Shown here piece after piece: positions 51,061 through 59,814 of a stretch of DNA of 64,000 bases. The notes beneath the pieces were generated by a model, which saw only the letters and a program-made list of their open reading frames with translations, ran no database searches and was not told where the DNA came from. Position numbers and translations under genes: made by a program. This stretch comes from CALGLS01 sp965222105. Its GTDB lineage: Bacteria > Bacteroidota > Bacteroidia > Chitinophagales > Saprospiraceae. Numbering within the stretch: position 1 is the stretch's first letter; every line of letters starts with the position of its first letter. The stretch covers positions 89,287 through 153,286 of the forward strand of contig CBDCTQ010000024.1 in assembly GCA_965222105.1 (NCBI GenBank). The letters are read 5' to 3'.

Positions 51061-51651
51061 ATGAAGATCATCAGCTTGCGAAAATCCAATAATCAATCGG
51101 CTTTGCAAACCATCATTGAGGGGTGCCGAAGAGGAGAAACGCGCTGTCAGGAGTTGCTGTTCAAAGAGTTTGCTCCCCGCATACTGACGACTTGTCGCAG
51201 ATATGAATCTTCTAAACAGGAAGCTAAAGATATTTTGCAGGAAACATTCATTACTGTTTTTAAAAAAATTCACCAGTTCAACCCTCAAAAAGGAAGTATG
51301 GAGGGGTGGATCAAACGAATAGCCATCAACACAGCACTCAAGGAACTGCGCCAACAAAAATTGACCTTTGTCGATTTTTCTAATATCCATGAACCTTCTG
51401 AAGAACTGGCGGAAGAAATAACTACTGTTTCCAACGAGCGTATCCTCCAGGCCATTAAAGAATTACCGGATGGATATCGCACTGTTTTCAACCTTTTTGT
51501 ACTGGATGGATTTAGCCATCATGAAGTCGCAGCAAAACTGGGAATAAGCCAACAGACCTCTAAGTCGCAATTGTCAAAAGCGAAAAAAATGTTGCGAACC
51601 AAACTGACCTTAAAGAATAACGATTATACAATTAGAGCTCATGGAAAATAA
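51061..51651 (+). CDS. ECF-type RNA polymerase sigma factor
   Basis: 196 residues from ATG at 51061 (MKIISLRKSNNQSALQ); a longer upstream frame has no family similarity. Region 2: CQELLFKEFAPRILTTCRRY and AKDILQETFITVFKKIHQF with GSMEGWIKRIAINTALKELR. Region 4: LPDGYRTVFNLFVLDGFSHHEVAAKLGISQQTSKSQLSKAKKML, a helix-turn-helix for the -35 element. Typical Bacteroidota sigma-70 family of the ECF/RpoE type. Its last 11 bp overlap the next gene, which has features of an anti-sigma factor, so the pair is very likely coupled. It directs transcription of an unknown regulon. Confidence 0.92.
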   Translation: MKIISLRKSNNQSALQTIIEGCRRGETRCQELLFKEFAPRILTTCRRYESSKQEAKDILQETFITVFKKIHQFNPQKGSMEGWIKRIAINTALKELRQQKLTFVDFSNIHEPSEELAEEITTVSNERILQAIKELPDGYRTVFNLFVLDGFSHHEVAAKLGISQQTSKSQLSKAKKMLRTKLTLKNNDYTIRAHGK

Positions 51652-53113
51652 TAATTTACTATTCGATCATATCAAAGACCGGCTCGATGCCTATGAGTCT
51701 CCCCTGAACCTGGAAGAAGAATGGAATACCCTGGCTAGACGCAATCACAAGCAAAGCTTTATGAAGAAATACAGACTTTATATCTTGCTTTTGTGTTTGA
51801 TAATAGCTACAAGCGGCCTGGTGGGTTATTTCGCCGGAAAAGGTCAACATGATTCAACAATAACGCTACAGCAAGCTCCACCAATGGCGGAAGGTGCCCC
51901 GGTCAGCAACGACAAAAGCCCGACGCAAAAACCGGAATTATCCGGAGAAAAAATGGAGCAGCCCTCCACTCCTCTTGTAAACCATTCCTCAGAGATCCAT
52001 TCCACTCCGAAACAAAGCACCCCCGAGGATACAATATCTTCTCTAAAGAGCCAGCCTGATCTTTCAAACTTGGATGCCGGCTTTACCAAACAACCTCCGT
52101 CGGGTAATCCGTCAACGTTTCTGACCCCACATAAAACACAAAAACATTTTACTACAAATAATAATACCAACATTTCGACTATGCCGGCTGAGGAAGTACC
52201 CTCACTCCTTACAAATCCCCAACAAACGGTATCGACAGCAACTCCGCTGACGCTAAAAGGGTTGGCTATCGGAAAAATGGAAGGGGCGACAATCAACCCA
52301 TTGACAGATCAGCAGCTAAGTCGTTACCTCCGGGAACCTTTTCAGAAGCCGAAAATCAAACGACATCGATCTGCCACCGGACATAAACCAGGTATCTACT
52401 TCGGCAGTGGGCTATTCGTTACCCAACAACAGTTTTCCGCAAAGGAGGCAAGCGACGAAAACTACCGCCAATTGCGAACCGATACCGAATCGCCGCTGGA
52501 GACAAATTATTATGACATAGGTGTTAAAGTCCGCCTTACCGAACATTTATATGCAACAGCCGGTGTAAACTATGCCCGGTCATACGACAAATTCACCTAT
52601 TCCTACGAAACGCCCAAAGACTATGCCCTGTCCGATGTGCTGTTGAAAATCAGACGCCGCCCGGACGGCACCCTGATCGAAGAGATACGAGGAGATACCG
52701 TTGTAGCTGGCACACAAATGGTCAAAGCTACTTACTACAATACATATAGATCAACCAATGTAAACATATTGTTGGGTTACCAATTCCTGAAGAAGGAGAA
52801 ATGGGATATGTCTGCATCGGGAGGACTCGACTGGAATCTGCACACTACTTCCCAGGGGCATATCGCCGCTCCGACTTCTGCATCCGCCATGTCCGTTTTG
52901 CAGCTTGGCGATGGCAACTCGGTTTATCAAAAGAATTTTGGCATAGGTCTGTCTGCAAACCTCGCCCTGACGTACTGGTTTACCGACAACTGGGGTATTC
53001 AACTGCGTCCTGTATTTAGCTATTACCTGCCTTCCGTCACTTCGTCTGACTACCAACTGGATGCCCACATCCTGCGATATGGAGCGGTATTGGGCCTGAA
53101 TTATCAGCTTTGA
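51641..53113 (+). CDS. Predicted anti-sigma/outer-membrane beta-barrel-like fusion
   Basis: 490 residues overlapping the sigma factor gene by 11 bp. N-terminus MENNNLLFDHIKDRLDAYE is a short cytoplasmic segment of the size expected for an anti-sigma domain, followed by one membrane helix (about 46-66, LYILLLCLIIATSGLVGYFAG). A long low-complexity Ser/Thr/Pro/Gln linker (about 70-240) leads to a C-terminal ~230 residues with the alternating pattern of an outer-membrane beta-barrel (GIYFGSGLFVTQQQF..., LYATAGVNYARSYDKFTYS, LLGYQFLKKEKWDMSASGGLDW, YGAVLGLNYQL). A helix anchored in the inner membrane joined to a barrel is odd; the linker could span the periplasm. It occurs next to sigma factors in other Bacteroidota, but the mechanism is unknown. 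Confidence 0.65.
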   Translation: MENNNLLFDHIKDRLDAYESPLNLEEEWNTLARRNHKQSFMKKYRLYILLLCLIIATSGLVGYFAGKGQHDSTITLQQAPPMAEGAPVSNDKSPTQKPELSGEKMEQPSTPLVNHSSEIHSTPKQSTPEDTISSLKSQPDLSNLDAGFTKQPPSGNPSTFLTPHKTQKHFTTNNNTNISTMPAEEVPSLLTNPQQTVSTATPLTLKGLAIGKMEGATINPLTDQQLSRYLREPFQKPKIKRHRSATGHKPGIYFGSGLFVTQQQFSAKEASDENYRQLRTDTESPLETNYYDIGVKVRLTEHLYATAGVNYARSYDKFTYSYETPKDYALSDVLLKIRRRPDGTLIEEIRGDTVVAGTQMVKATYYNTYRSTNVNILLGYQFLKKEKWDMSASGGLDWNLHTTSQGHIAAPTSASAMSVLQLGDGNSVYQKNFGIGLSANLALTYWFTDNWGIQLRPVFSYYLPSVTSSDYQLDAHILRYGAVLGLNYQL

Positions 53114-53255
53114 TGTAAAAGAGACTAAAAGCGAAAGGGGAAAAATGGATAAAACCAACTTTCCCCTTTGCAAGTTTTTCTGGTATTGCCTCGTCAGAAC
53201 CAACCACCTCCTCTGGTTCATCATCGTTATTTACAACAAACTTTTTCGACCACCT

Positions 53256-53376
53256 GGCCCTATATCTGGTGTGTATTATCGCGGTTATTACCAACATGTA
53301 GGCCCCCGCTATTTAAGGGGCAGGCTCTCTGGGCCTTGATTTGGGGTATGGTCCACACTTTGGAATGCTACCAAAA
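53256..53376 (+). repeat. Dispersed repeat family 3, third copy
   Basis: Contains TGGTGTGTATTATCGCGG, TACCAACATGTAGGCCC, CGCTATTTAAGGGG, CAGGCTCTCTGGGCCTTG and ATGCTACCAA. It shares the first two blocks with the copy at 32590-32712 and the later blocks with 50041-50120, so it is the most complete copy. It is located between the beta-barrel protein and the next gene. Confidence 0.6.
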
Positions 53377-53427
53377 AAACTATCTTTGTTCGGAATGTTT
53401 ATTCCCATACCATAAACGCCAGCAAAA

Positions 53428-54207
53428 ATGACCCCGGCTCAACCTGCCCGAATATTTCTCCTTCCAGCTAAAGAAGCTTCTTATGTCGCCGTAATTCGTC
53501 GCAAACCATCCAATTGTTTTCACCTGATCCGATGGAACACCAAAACCGACGCCCTGGAGCATGGCTCCTGGTTTAGTGGCAGGCTGTTTCCCGATCAGTG
53601 CGACGTTTCTTTCGACGGTCAATGGATGGTTTATTTAGCGATGGGCCAAAACGGCCAAACCTGGAATGGGATATGCTACCTTCCTTTTCTAAAAACCGTT
53701 GCCGAAGGACCGAATATGGGCACCTGGAATGGAGGCGGGTATTGGAAGGACAAGAAAACGCTGATACTGGATAACTGGCTACCCGAGAAAGGAAGAGTTC
53801 CCTTTGAATTGGAAAAACGTTCTGGCGGAAGCAACTTCCGGAGCAGGTGGGAAAGGGATGGCTGGCAATATATTATAGAAAACGAGGAAGTGCTACCGGA
53901 AATAAATGAAGGCGCTAAAGCACGTAAAATCACTGTCTGGAAAAGTAAACCTTCCGGCAAACATCCGACCTTGGTGGCCCGGCCTGCCCGTATTCCAGGA
54001 CGCGGCAGCTCCAGTACTTTCATCTTCTCCCTGGAAAAATTTACCGATGTCCTCGACGAAAAAGTAGATGCCGCCTGCTGGGATAGCCTTGGACAACTCG
54101 TATTTGCCCGGGAAGGGGTATTATACAAATACAGTCTGAAAGACCTTAAAGCCGGTCGTCCCAGAAAAGTAATTGACCTAGAATCGCTTCAAAAAACGCA
54201 ACAATAG
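53428..54207 (+). CDS. Hypothetical protein, WD40/PD40-like beta-rich
   Basis: 259 residues starting MTPAQPARIFLLPAKEASYV. No signal peptide. Pieces such as VIRRKPSNCFHLIRWNTKTD, QCDVSFDGQWMVYLAM and VDAACWDSLGQLVFAREGVLYKY resemble blades of a TolB/WD40-like beta-propeller. Trp-rich. Not assignable to a family. It stands alone on the plus strand, convergent with the pigment operon (73 bp between stop codons). Confidence 0.65.
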   Translation: MTPAQPARIFLLPAKEASYVAVIRRKPSNCFHLIRWNTKTDALEHGSWFSGRLFPDQCDVSFDGQWMVYLAMGQNGQTWNGICYLPFLKTVAEGPNMGTWNGGGYWKDKKTLILDNWLPEKGRVPFELEKRSGGSNFRSRWERDGWQYIIENEEVLPEINEGAKARKITVWKSKPSGKHPTLVARPARIPGRGSSSTFIFSLEKFTDVLDEKVDAACWDSLGQLVFAREGVLYKYSLKDLKAGRPRKVIDLESLQKTQQ

Positions 54208-54280
54208 ATTTACATTTTTGTTGGTCGCCATAACCTGAAACGATTTCGGGCTGGCCATCAGTGGCGTGTAGGGGGTGGAT

Positions 54281-54763
54281 TCAGGGGAGATTTGCTACGT
54301 CCGCCACTTCCTGAATATACAAACCCATCACGGCCTCCATCAGGCGTTCGTCCTGCCAGAAGATGCTGCACCGGGCGGTACAAATACTGAAGTGGGGCAT
54401 ATCGGTACTCGACAGGAGTTGTGCCCGCGTGGTGAGGGTTTGTCCCGCAGGAGGCAGTTGGTAGATGTCAACTTTTTTGATGTTGCTCACAAAACCTATT
54501 ACCGGATTGTCGGCTTGAGTGGAGGAGGCCTTGTGTTTGTTGAAAAACGACTCTCCCACAATAGTCGAGCATGCCTGGGCGGCGTTTTCTATCAGGCCGC
54601 ATTCCTGCAAATATCCGTTTTGCACAAAAATGCAATCGGGTGAGATGTCAAACAGCGTTGTTACTTCTTTTTCCGAAAGGCGCATCCACTTATCGATCAT
54701 CAACACGGGTGGGCGATGCGGTAGAAATTGACGGATGTCGATATAGTTGGTCAGCGGTTCCAT
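54281..54763 (-). CDS. Hotdog-fold 3-hydroxyacyl-ACP dehydratase-like protein (pigment cluster)
   Basis: 160 residues. FLPHRPPVLMIDKWMRLSE near residue 14 is the FabZ/FabA-like hotdog opening, with a His; a second block, GLIENAAQACSTI, holds the central helix with a Glu. It resembles the ApeI/ApeP dehydratase-type proteins of aryl-polyene clusters, which form the double bonds of the polyene from 3-hydroxyacyl-ACP. Last gene of a ten-gene minus-strand operon; its ATG overlaps the stop of the upstream hotdog gene by one base (TAATG), so it is translationally coupled. Confidence 0.75.
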   Translation of the reverse strand: MEPLTNYIDIRQFLPHRPPVLMIDKWMRLSEKEVTTLFDISPDCIFVQNGYLQECGLIENAAQACSTIVGESFFNKHKASSTQADNPVIGFVSNIKKVDIYQLPPAGQTLTTRAQLLSSTDMPHFSICTARCSIFWQDERLMEAVMGLYIQEVADVANLP

Positions 54764-55239
54764 TAGTCGGGAGCAATAACTGTTTTCATCTGGGCCCTGG
54801 CTATGGGTTCGCCGTTGCGCACCACGGCTACCTCTACTAATGTGACGCCCATGATCTCGTGAAGGATCTGGGCCGTGGTAGTAAGGTTGTCGCCCACGTT
54901 GGGCAAGTCCATTATCAGGGCATTTTTGATCGAGCCGATGTATCCCACCGGAGCGGGTTGATTTTTTAAAAAATATTGATAGCCGGTGTGCAGGGCGACG
55001 GTTTGTGCCATATGCTCGATCAGGCCAGCTTCTGTCAGCTTATAGCTTGACTGTCTGGTAGACTGTTGGTCAGGCAGATTGGAAACAAAAATGTTTTCGG
55101 TGCGGATGGTCAGCCCGGCGACGACTTTGTCGGGAGCGAACGCCAAAAAGGAGTCGACCATAACAATGGGTTCCCGTTGGGGGATGAACGAGGCGATCCG
55201 GTCGGGGTCGGTGATGGTTTCCGGTAGCATATTTTGCAT
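54763..55239 (-). CDS. Second hotdog-fold dehydratase/thioesterase-like protein (pigment cluster)
   Basis: 158 residues from ATG at 55239, which overlaps the TGA of the upstream ketosynthase gene (TGATG). Hotdog pattern: SFIPQREPIVMVDSFLAFAPDK near residue 18, LTEAGLIEHMAQTVALHTGYQY near 70, and GYIGSIKNALIMDLPNVGD near 105. The opening QREPIVMVD replaces the usual PHR.P with PQREP, so the catalytic His is not obvious there. Two consecutive hotdog genes are seen in aryl-polyene and flexirubin loci, probably working as a heterodimer. Confidence 0.72.
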   Translation of the reverse strand: MQNMLPETITDPDRIASFIPQREPIVMVDSFLAFAPDKVVAGLTIRTENIFVSNLPDQQSTRQSSYKLTEAGLIEHMAQTVALHTGYQYFLKNQPAPVGYIGSIKNALIMDLPNVGDNLTTTAQILHEIMGVTLVEVAVVRNGEPIARAQMKTVIAPD

Positions 55240-56375
55240 CAACATACGGTCAGGAAAGCGTAGGTGTAGAAAAAGCGGGCCGATTCGGGGACGGAAAGCA
55301 GGATGGTATCTCCTTTTTGGAGGGCACCCGAACGATACAATTCCTCCAGCATGATGTAGATGGAAGCTGCGCCTACATTGCCCACTTTGTGGAGGTTCAT
55401 AAACCAGCGGTCCCAATTTATTTCGTAATCCTGTTTTTTCATTTCGGCGTAGAGCTTTTCCTTAAAATAATAGGAGGAAATGTGTGGCAGAAAATGGTCG
55501 ATATCTGAAGCGGCAACACCGTGTTTTTTTGCGGCTATTTTTACGCTTTCTACTCCTTTGACGAGGATATGTCGGTTGAGCAGTTTGACGTCTTGTTTCA
55601 TGGCAAAGAGCGACTGCTCGCCCCAGGTTTGGGAAGGAAATTCGCTCCAGGGTTTGAGGAAGCCCGAAGCCATTTTGTCGGCACCGGCGTACATGCAGGT
55701 CTCCAGTTCGTGGGCATAGGAGTAACCTTCCATCCACTCTATTTTCAGGGAAAGGGCATCTTCGTTGGGATCGCTTTGCAGCAAAACGGCACCTGCTCCG
55801 TCGGAGAGCATCCAGCGCAAAAAACTTTTGTTGAAGGCGAGGATGGGGTTTTCTTCCAAGGCCTCCTGCCGGATGACTTCCTGCTCGAATTTATCCGACA
55901 TCATCCAGGACGATGTTCTTTCCGATCCGGCACAGACGGCGTTTTCCACCTGCCCCGATTTAATGGCCATAAATCCGTATTTCAGCGCATTCATCCCGGA
56001 GCAGCAGGCACCTACCGGCGAGTTGATCTCCATGATGTGGCTGCCCAAAAAGCCATGGACCATAGCCGCATGAGAAGGCAGTATTTGGTCGGGGCTGGAG
56101 GTGCCGCACGACAGCAGTTGGATGTCTTCGACGGTGAAGCGTTCGTCGAATAGTGCTACGATGGCTTCTTTGGTGAGTTGCGCGTTATTGTGGGTGATGG
56201 TCTGGTTTTCGTCAATGGCGTAGTACCTGTTTTTTATCTGGTTGTTGCGCAGTACGATTTGCCGGGTTCTCGAAGATTTGCCATTAATGTAGCCCAGTAT
56301 ATCTTCCATCTGGTCGTTGTTGATGGAGTCGTTGGGAAGGAATTTTGAAATCCTGGTTATATACACGTCTTTCAT
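55239..56375 (-). CDS. FabH/DarB-type beta-ketoacyl-ACP synthase III
   Basis: 378 residues, thiolase fold of the KAS III type. The active-site Cys is in VGACCSGMNAL (probably Cys125), His in FLPHISSYY and Asn in KVGNVGAASIY. The size and position next to a DarA-like protein suggest DarB, the ketosynthase that condenses two fatty or aryl-polyene thioesters to form a dialkylresorcinol-type ring in Bacteroidota pigments. KAS III enzymes of fatty acid synthesis are shorter (about 320 residues). It lies 23 bp after the DarA-like gene. Confidence 0.8.
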   Translation of the reverse strand: MKDVYITRISKFLPNDSINNDQMEDILGYINGKSSRTRQIVLRNNQIKNRYYAIDENQTITHNNAQLTKEAIVALFDERFTVEDIQLLSCGTSSPDQILPSHAAMVHGFLGSHIMEINSPVGACCSGMNALKYGFMAIKSGQVENAVCAGSERTSSWMMSDKFEQEVIRQEALEENPILAFNKSFLRWMLSDGAGAVLLQSDPNEDALSLKIEWMEGYSYAHELETCMYAGADKMASGFLKPWSEFPSQTWGEQSLFAMKQDVKLLNRHILVKGVESVKIAAKKHGVAASDIDHFLPHISSYYFKEKLYAEMKKQDYEINWDRWFMNLHKVGNVGAASIYIMLEELYRSGALQKGDTILLSVPESARFFYTYAFLTVC

Positions 56376-56398
56376 TAAATCTTCTTTAATTCAACGGA

Positions 56399-57364
56399 CT
56401 ATGCCTCTTTAATTAAGTGTTGGTTAGAAATACGCAATCCGTTGTAAGCAACGGAAGAATGATAGGCGATGTCTTTTTTCATTTTGGTCCATTTGAATAA
56501 AAAGGTCAGCAAAAATAGAATAAAAACAATAGGCGCAATAATCCAGATAGCAAATAATAGATAATAATTGAAAACTTTGACCCACCGGAGGCGTTCGGGC
56601 TGTCCCGGGCGCCCCTTTTTGATGAGGAAGGCGGCCCATTTGCCAAACAGGTAGTTGCCTCTTTTCTCCACCGTTAGCAAAAAGGGCTTGATGAGAAGGG
56701 CGCCTAGTTGTAAGAGTTGGGGCTGAAACTCTTCAAAATCGCCTTTTAGTAAGGCTTCTCTTATGGGGATGCCAAAACGGGTCGCTTCGCGGATGTCTTT
56801 ATCCGATACACCGGGTTTGGGGAAAATGCCCAGCCATCGGTCTTTCCTTCCGGAAAACATCCAATGCGAAATGGTAAGGACACTGATGTGATTGGGAGCC
56901 CGGTCGGCCAGTACGATCTGCCCTACCAACCGGGCACCGAGGTCGGCGAGATGTTTTTTCAGCTTTTCATGGGCCATGACCCACATATTCCGGCAGCCGA
57001 TCACGGTTATCACCGGCGTGTCGGCAAAAAGCTGCCGCGCAGTCGGTTCCTGAAGAAATGAACTAGCAGGTATGGAGGGGGTCAAAAACCAGATCTGATA
57101 GCCAAAAACGATCAGATCGTATTGTCGTTGCAAAACATCGGCAGGAATGGGATGCAATGGCTGTGGGATTTGAAAATACGTTTCCGGAAAGGTATCAAAA
57201 AACCGGTCTTTTGGCCAGGGAAAGGGAAAGTCGTTTACAGGAGCAATGTTATGAAAATGGAGGTTGATGGATGCTTCCTGTTGAAGAGGTTCCACCAGGC
57301 GGTCCAGTATTTCCGTCAACTGGCCTGACTGAGAGTAATGAATAACTAATACTTCCTTCTTCAT
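56399..57364 (-). CDS. DarA-like (dialkylresorcinol condensing/aromatising) protein
   Basis: 321 residues. An N-terminal flavodoxin-like domain (VLVIHYSQSGQLTEILDRL near residue 4, LIVFGYQIWFLTPSIPASSFL near 85, VITVIGCRNMWVMAHEKL near 118) is followed by a C-terminal part with a hydrophobic hairpin near 268-292 and a basic tail. The pattern matches proteins annotated as dialkylresorcinol condensing enzyme DarA; in the known pathway DarA works with the ketosynthase DarB, probably by cyclisation and aromatisation. The YSQSGQL loop could bind a flavin phosphate. Position between the acyltransferase and DarB-like genes supports the call. Confidence 0.65.
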   Translation of the reverse strand: MKKEVLVIHYSQSGQLTEILDRLVEPLQQEASINLHFHNIAPVNDFPFPWPKDRFFDTFPETYFQIPQPLHPIPADVLQRQYDLIVFGYQIWFLTPSIPASSFLQEPTARQLFADTPVITVIGCRNMWVMAHEKLKKHLADLGARLVGQIVLADRAPNHISVLTISHWMFSGRKDRWLGIFPKPGVSDKDIREATRFGIPIREALLKGDFEEFQPQLLQLGALLIKPFLLTVEKRGNYLFGKWAAFLIKKGRPGQPERLRWVKVFNYYLLFAIWIIAPIVFILFLLTFLFKWTKMKKDIAYHSSVAYNGLRISNQHLIKEA

Positions 57365-57384
57365 AGTAGTGTTTGTAGCTTGGC

Positions 57385-58266
57385 TTAAGTAGCCTTCTCT
57401 TCGTTCCAGAAGTCAAAATAGTTGAACCACTGGAGAGGGTATTTTTTGATCATGCCTTCCATATTGTCGATGTACCTTCGGAGGAGGTCTTGTGCATCTC
57501 TGTGTTTTACAGTGGTGGTTCGGGCATACAGGTGGTAGTGTTTGTTGGTTTCTTTCATCACGTATACGAAAATCACCGGTACTTTCAAACGGGTGGCCAG
57601 TAGAAAAGGGCCTGCCGGAAACCGGGCATTTTTCCCCAAAAAACTACCTTCGATGGTTTTAATCCCCTCAAAGTATCGGTCGCCGGTAAAGCAAACAATC
57701 TCGTTGTTTTTCAAGGCGGCGTGGATGTCGAAAATATGAGATCCGTCGTCTTTGATAATGATGAATTTCAGTTCCGACTGGCTGGTCACCGTTTCGAGGT
57801 ATTCCTTGATATCGCGTCGTTCGCGGTCGGTTGTCACGAGGTTGATCTGTGCCTTTTCATCGATTTCCTGAAAAAAATGGTCAGCGATCTCGAAGTTGCC
57901 GATGTGGGCACTTATCAGGACCCCGCCCTGTTGCTGGGCCAGCAGATCGCGCAGGTGTTGTATGCCATCAAACTCATAGGTAAACCGGTTGCGAAGGCCC
58001 GAGGCGATGGCGACTTTGTCGAGGATGGTTTGCCCAAATACATAGTAATTTTGGTAAACCTTAAAATAAGCCTTTAGCGACGAATGCCCCAATCGACGAT
58101 AAAACCGATGAACGGCTTTGGTACCTTTCGGTGAAAAAAATACGAAATACAAAGCCACAAAACGAAGGAGGAAATAGGCCGCCCCCATGCCAAAATGCTT
58201 CAGACAGAAAACGAAAATCCTATATCCGAGCACGTTGCCTCTCGACTGTCCTTCCCATTGTGTCAT
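57385..58266 (-). CDS. LpxL/HtrB-type lysophospholipid acyltransferase family protein (pigment cluster)
   Basis: 293 residues. Acyltransferase motif H-x4-E in SAHIGNFEIA (His121, Glu126) and the later block VCFTGDRYFEG..., followed by FPAGPFLLATRLKVPVIFVYV near 220. An N-terminal hydrophobic segment (about 13-45) anchors it to the membrane. Relatives in lipid A synthesis transfer acyl chains from ACP; in flexirubin and aryl-polyene clusters such proteins are thought to move the polyene onto a lipid or glycan acceptor. It lies 33 bp after the ACP gene. Confidence 0.8.
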   Translation of the reverse strand: MTQWEGQSRGNVLGYRIFVFCLKHFGMGAAYFLLRFVALYFVFFSPKGTKAVHRFYRRLGHSSLKAYFKVYQNYYVFGQTILDKVAIASGLRNRFTYEFDGIQHLRDLLAQQQGGVLISAHIGNFEIADHFFQEIDEKAQINLVTTDRERRDIKEYLETVTSQSELKFIIIKDDGSHIFDIHAALKNNEIVCFTGDRYFEGIKTIEGSFLGKNARFPAGPFLLATRLKVPVIFVYVMKETNKHYHLYARTTTVKHRDAQDLLRRYIDNMEGMIKKYPLQWFNYFDFWNEEKAT

Positions 58267-58299
58267 GTATTGCCAGAGTTAAGGAGCCGCTTAGCGAGT

Positions 58300-58545
58300 C
58301 TAGGCTGCCAGTTTTTTCTCTATCAGATCGTAGAAATCTTGCAGGGTGTTGACTCCCGTAAAATCCTTGCTGATAAGCTTTACCCCAAAATTCGACTCGA
58401 TGGTCACTACCAGGTCAACCAGGTCGAGGCTGTCCAGCTCGAGGGTTTCTTTGAGGTTGGCGGCAGGTGCGATCACCTCTTCTTCCACCTCGAATTCGTC
58501 TACCAGAAAGTGATTTATTTTTTTAATGATCGTTGCTTTTTCCAT
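58300..58545 (-). CDS. Acyl carrier protein (pigment cluster)
   Basis: 81 residues. The phosphopantetheine-attachment Ser39 lies in the DSLDLV motif (Asp38-Ser39-Leu40). Acidic, helical, normal ACP length. It would carry the growing chain in the pigment pathway. Fits between the ketosynthase gene (40 bp) and the acyltransferase gene (33 bp). It is clearly a type II ACP and probably distinct from the housekeeping AcpP. Confidence 0.92.
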   Translation of the reverse strand: MEKATIIKKINHFLVDEFEVEEEVIAPAANLKETLELDSLDLVDLVVTIESNFGVKLISKDFTGVNTLQDFYDLIEKKLAA

Positions 58546-58585
58546 TCTTCAATATCATTTTACAATTTCCCGTAAAGGGTAATTA

Positions 58586-59809
58586 TCAATCGTTTAATTT
58601 TCTAATGATGAGAGCGGAATTGGTACCGCCGAATCCAAAAGAGTTTGATAAAAACATGTCAAACGATTTATTGAGGGTTTTGTTGACCAGGTTGAGTTTG
58701 CCCGAATCTTCATCCGGGGTTTCCAGGTTGATGTTGGGGGCGATGAAGTCGTATTGCATCATCAGCATGGAGTAGATGATTTCACTGGCGCCGGCCATCC
58801 AGCATTCGTGTCCCGTCATCGATTTGGTGGAGCTCACATAAGGTGCCGAATCGCCAAACACCTCGAAGATGGCCTTGGCCTCGTTGGCATCGCCGATGGG
58901 GGTGGAGGTGGCGTGTGCATTGACGTATTGGATTTGGTCGAGAGCTACGTCGGCCTCTTCGATGGCTTTGCGCATGGCCCTTGTCGGCCCGTCTACGTTG
59001 GGAGTAGAGATGTGAGCGCCGTTTGATGAAAATCCATACCCAATGATCTCTGCCAGTATGGGGGCGCCTCTTTCCATTGCCGACTCGTAGCTTTCGAGTA
59101 TCAGGGAGGCTCCGCCACCGCTGGGCACCAGTCCATCCCGGTTTTTGTCGAAGGGCCGGGAAGCAGCTGCAGGTTCTTTTTCCCGCAAGGAGAATACGCC
59201 CAACCCATCGAAGGTGCCCATCGAAAGGTGGTTGATCTCCTGCGCACCCCCACAGATGATGCAGTCCTGCAAACCGCTTTTGATGAGGTAGTACCCCATA
59301 CCCACTGCATGGGAACCGCTGGCGCAGGCCGCGCTGATGGTCATGTTGATGCCTTTGAGCCGAAAGATGGTCGACAGGTTCATCGTCACAGTCGAGTTCA
59401 TGGTTTTGAAAATGGCTCCTGAACCGACCAGGGTAGTATCTTTTTTGACCCGTATTTTGTCGACGGACTCGATGACCGATTGTGCGGTGCTATCATTGCC
59501 ATACAATATGCCTACTTCCCGCTCGTTGAGAAAAGCCTCATCGATTCCGGCATTCTTAAGAGCTTCTGCAGTGGCTACATAGCCAAAAACTCCTTCTTCA
59601 CCGAGGCTGACCCGCTGTCTTCTAGACAATACGCCTTTGAGGTTGGGAAGTTCCATAGTACCACTGAGCGCCGACCGGAAACCAAAGGCTTTGCGTTCGG
59701 GATGCATCCCTATACCCGATTTGCCGGCATAGAGAGAGGCCCGCACTTCGTCGAGGTTGCGTCCGATGCACGAATAGATGCCCATTCCGGTGATGACTAC
59801 TCTTTTCAT
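58586..59809 (-). CDS. FabF-like beta-ketoacyl-ACP synthase (pigment cluster)
   Basis: 407 residues with an intact Cys-His-His triad: Cys162 in ISAACASGSHAVG, His299 in NAHATSTPIGD and His334 in SMTGHECWMAG. It elongates ACP-bound chains with malonyl-ACP; in aryl-polyene pathways such an enzyme extends the aryl starter. The usual KSA.TGH reads KSMTGHECWM. Normal family length. It is the fourth gene of the operon, 5 bp after FabG. Confidence 0.92.
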   Translation of the reverse strand: MKRVVITGMGIYSCIGRNLDEVRASLYAGKSGIGMHPERKAFGFRSALSGTMELPNLKGVLSRRQRVSLGEEGVFGYVATAEALKNAGIDEAFLNEREVGILYGNDSTAQSVIESVDKIRVKKDTTLVGSGAIFKTMNSTVTMNLSTIFRLKGINMTISAACASGSHAVGMGYYLIKSGLQDCIICGGAQEINHLSMGTFDGLGVFSLREKEPAAASRPFDKNRDGLVPSGGGASLILESYESAMERGAPILAEIIGYGFSSNGAHISTPNVDGPTRAMRKAIEEADVALDQIQYVNAHATSTPIGDANEAKAIFEVFGDSAPYVSSTKSMTGHECWMAGASEIIYSMLMMQYDFIAPNINLETPDEDSGKLNLVNKTLNKSFDMFLSNSFGFGGTNSALIIRKLND

Positions 59810-59814
59810 TATTC

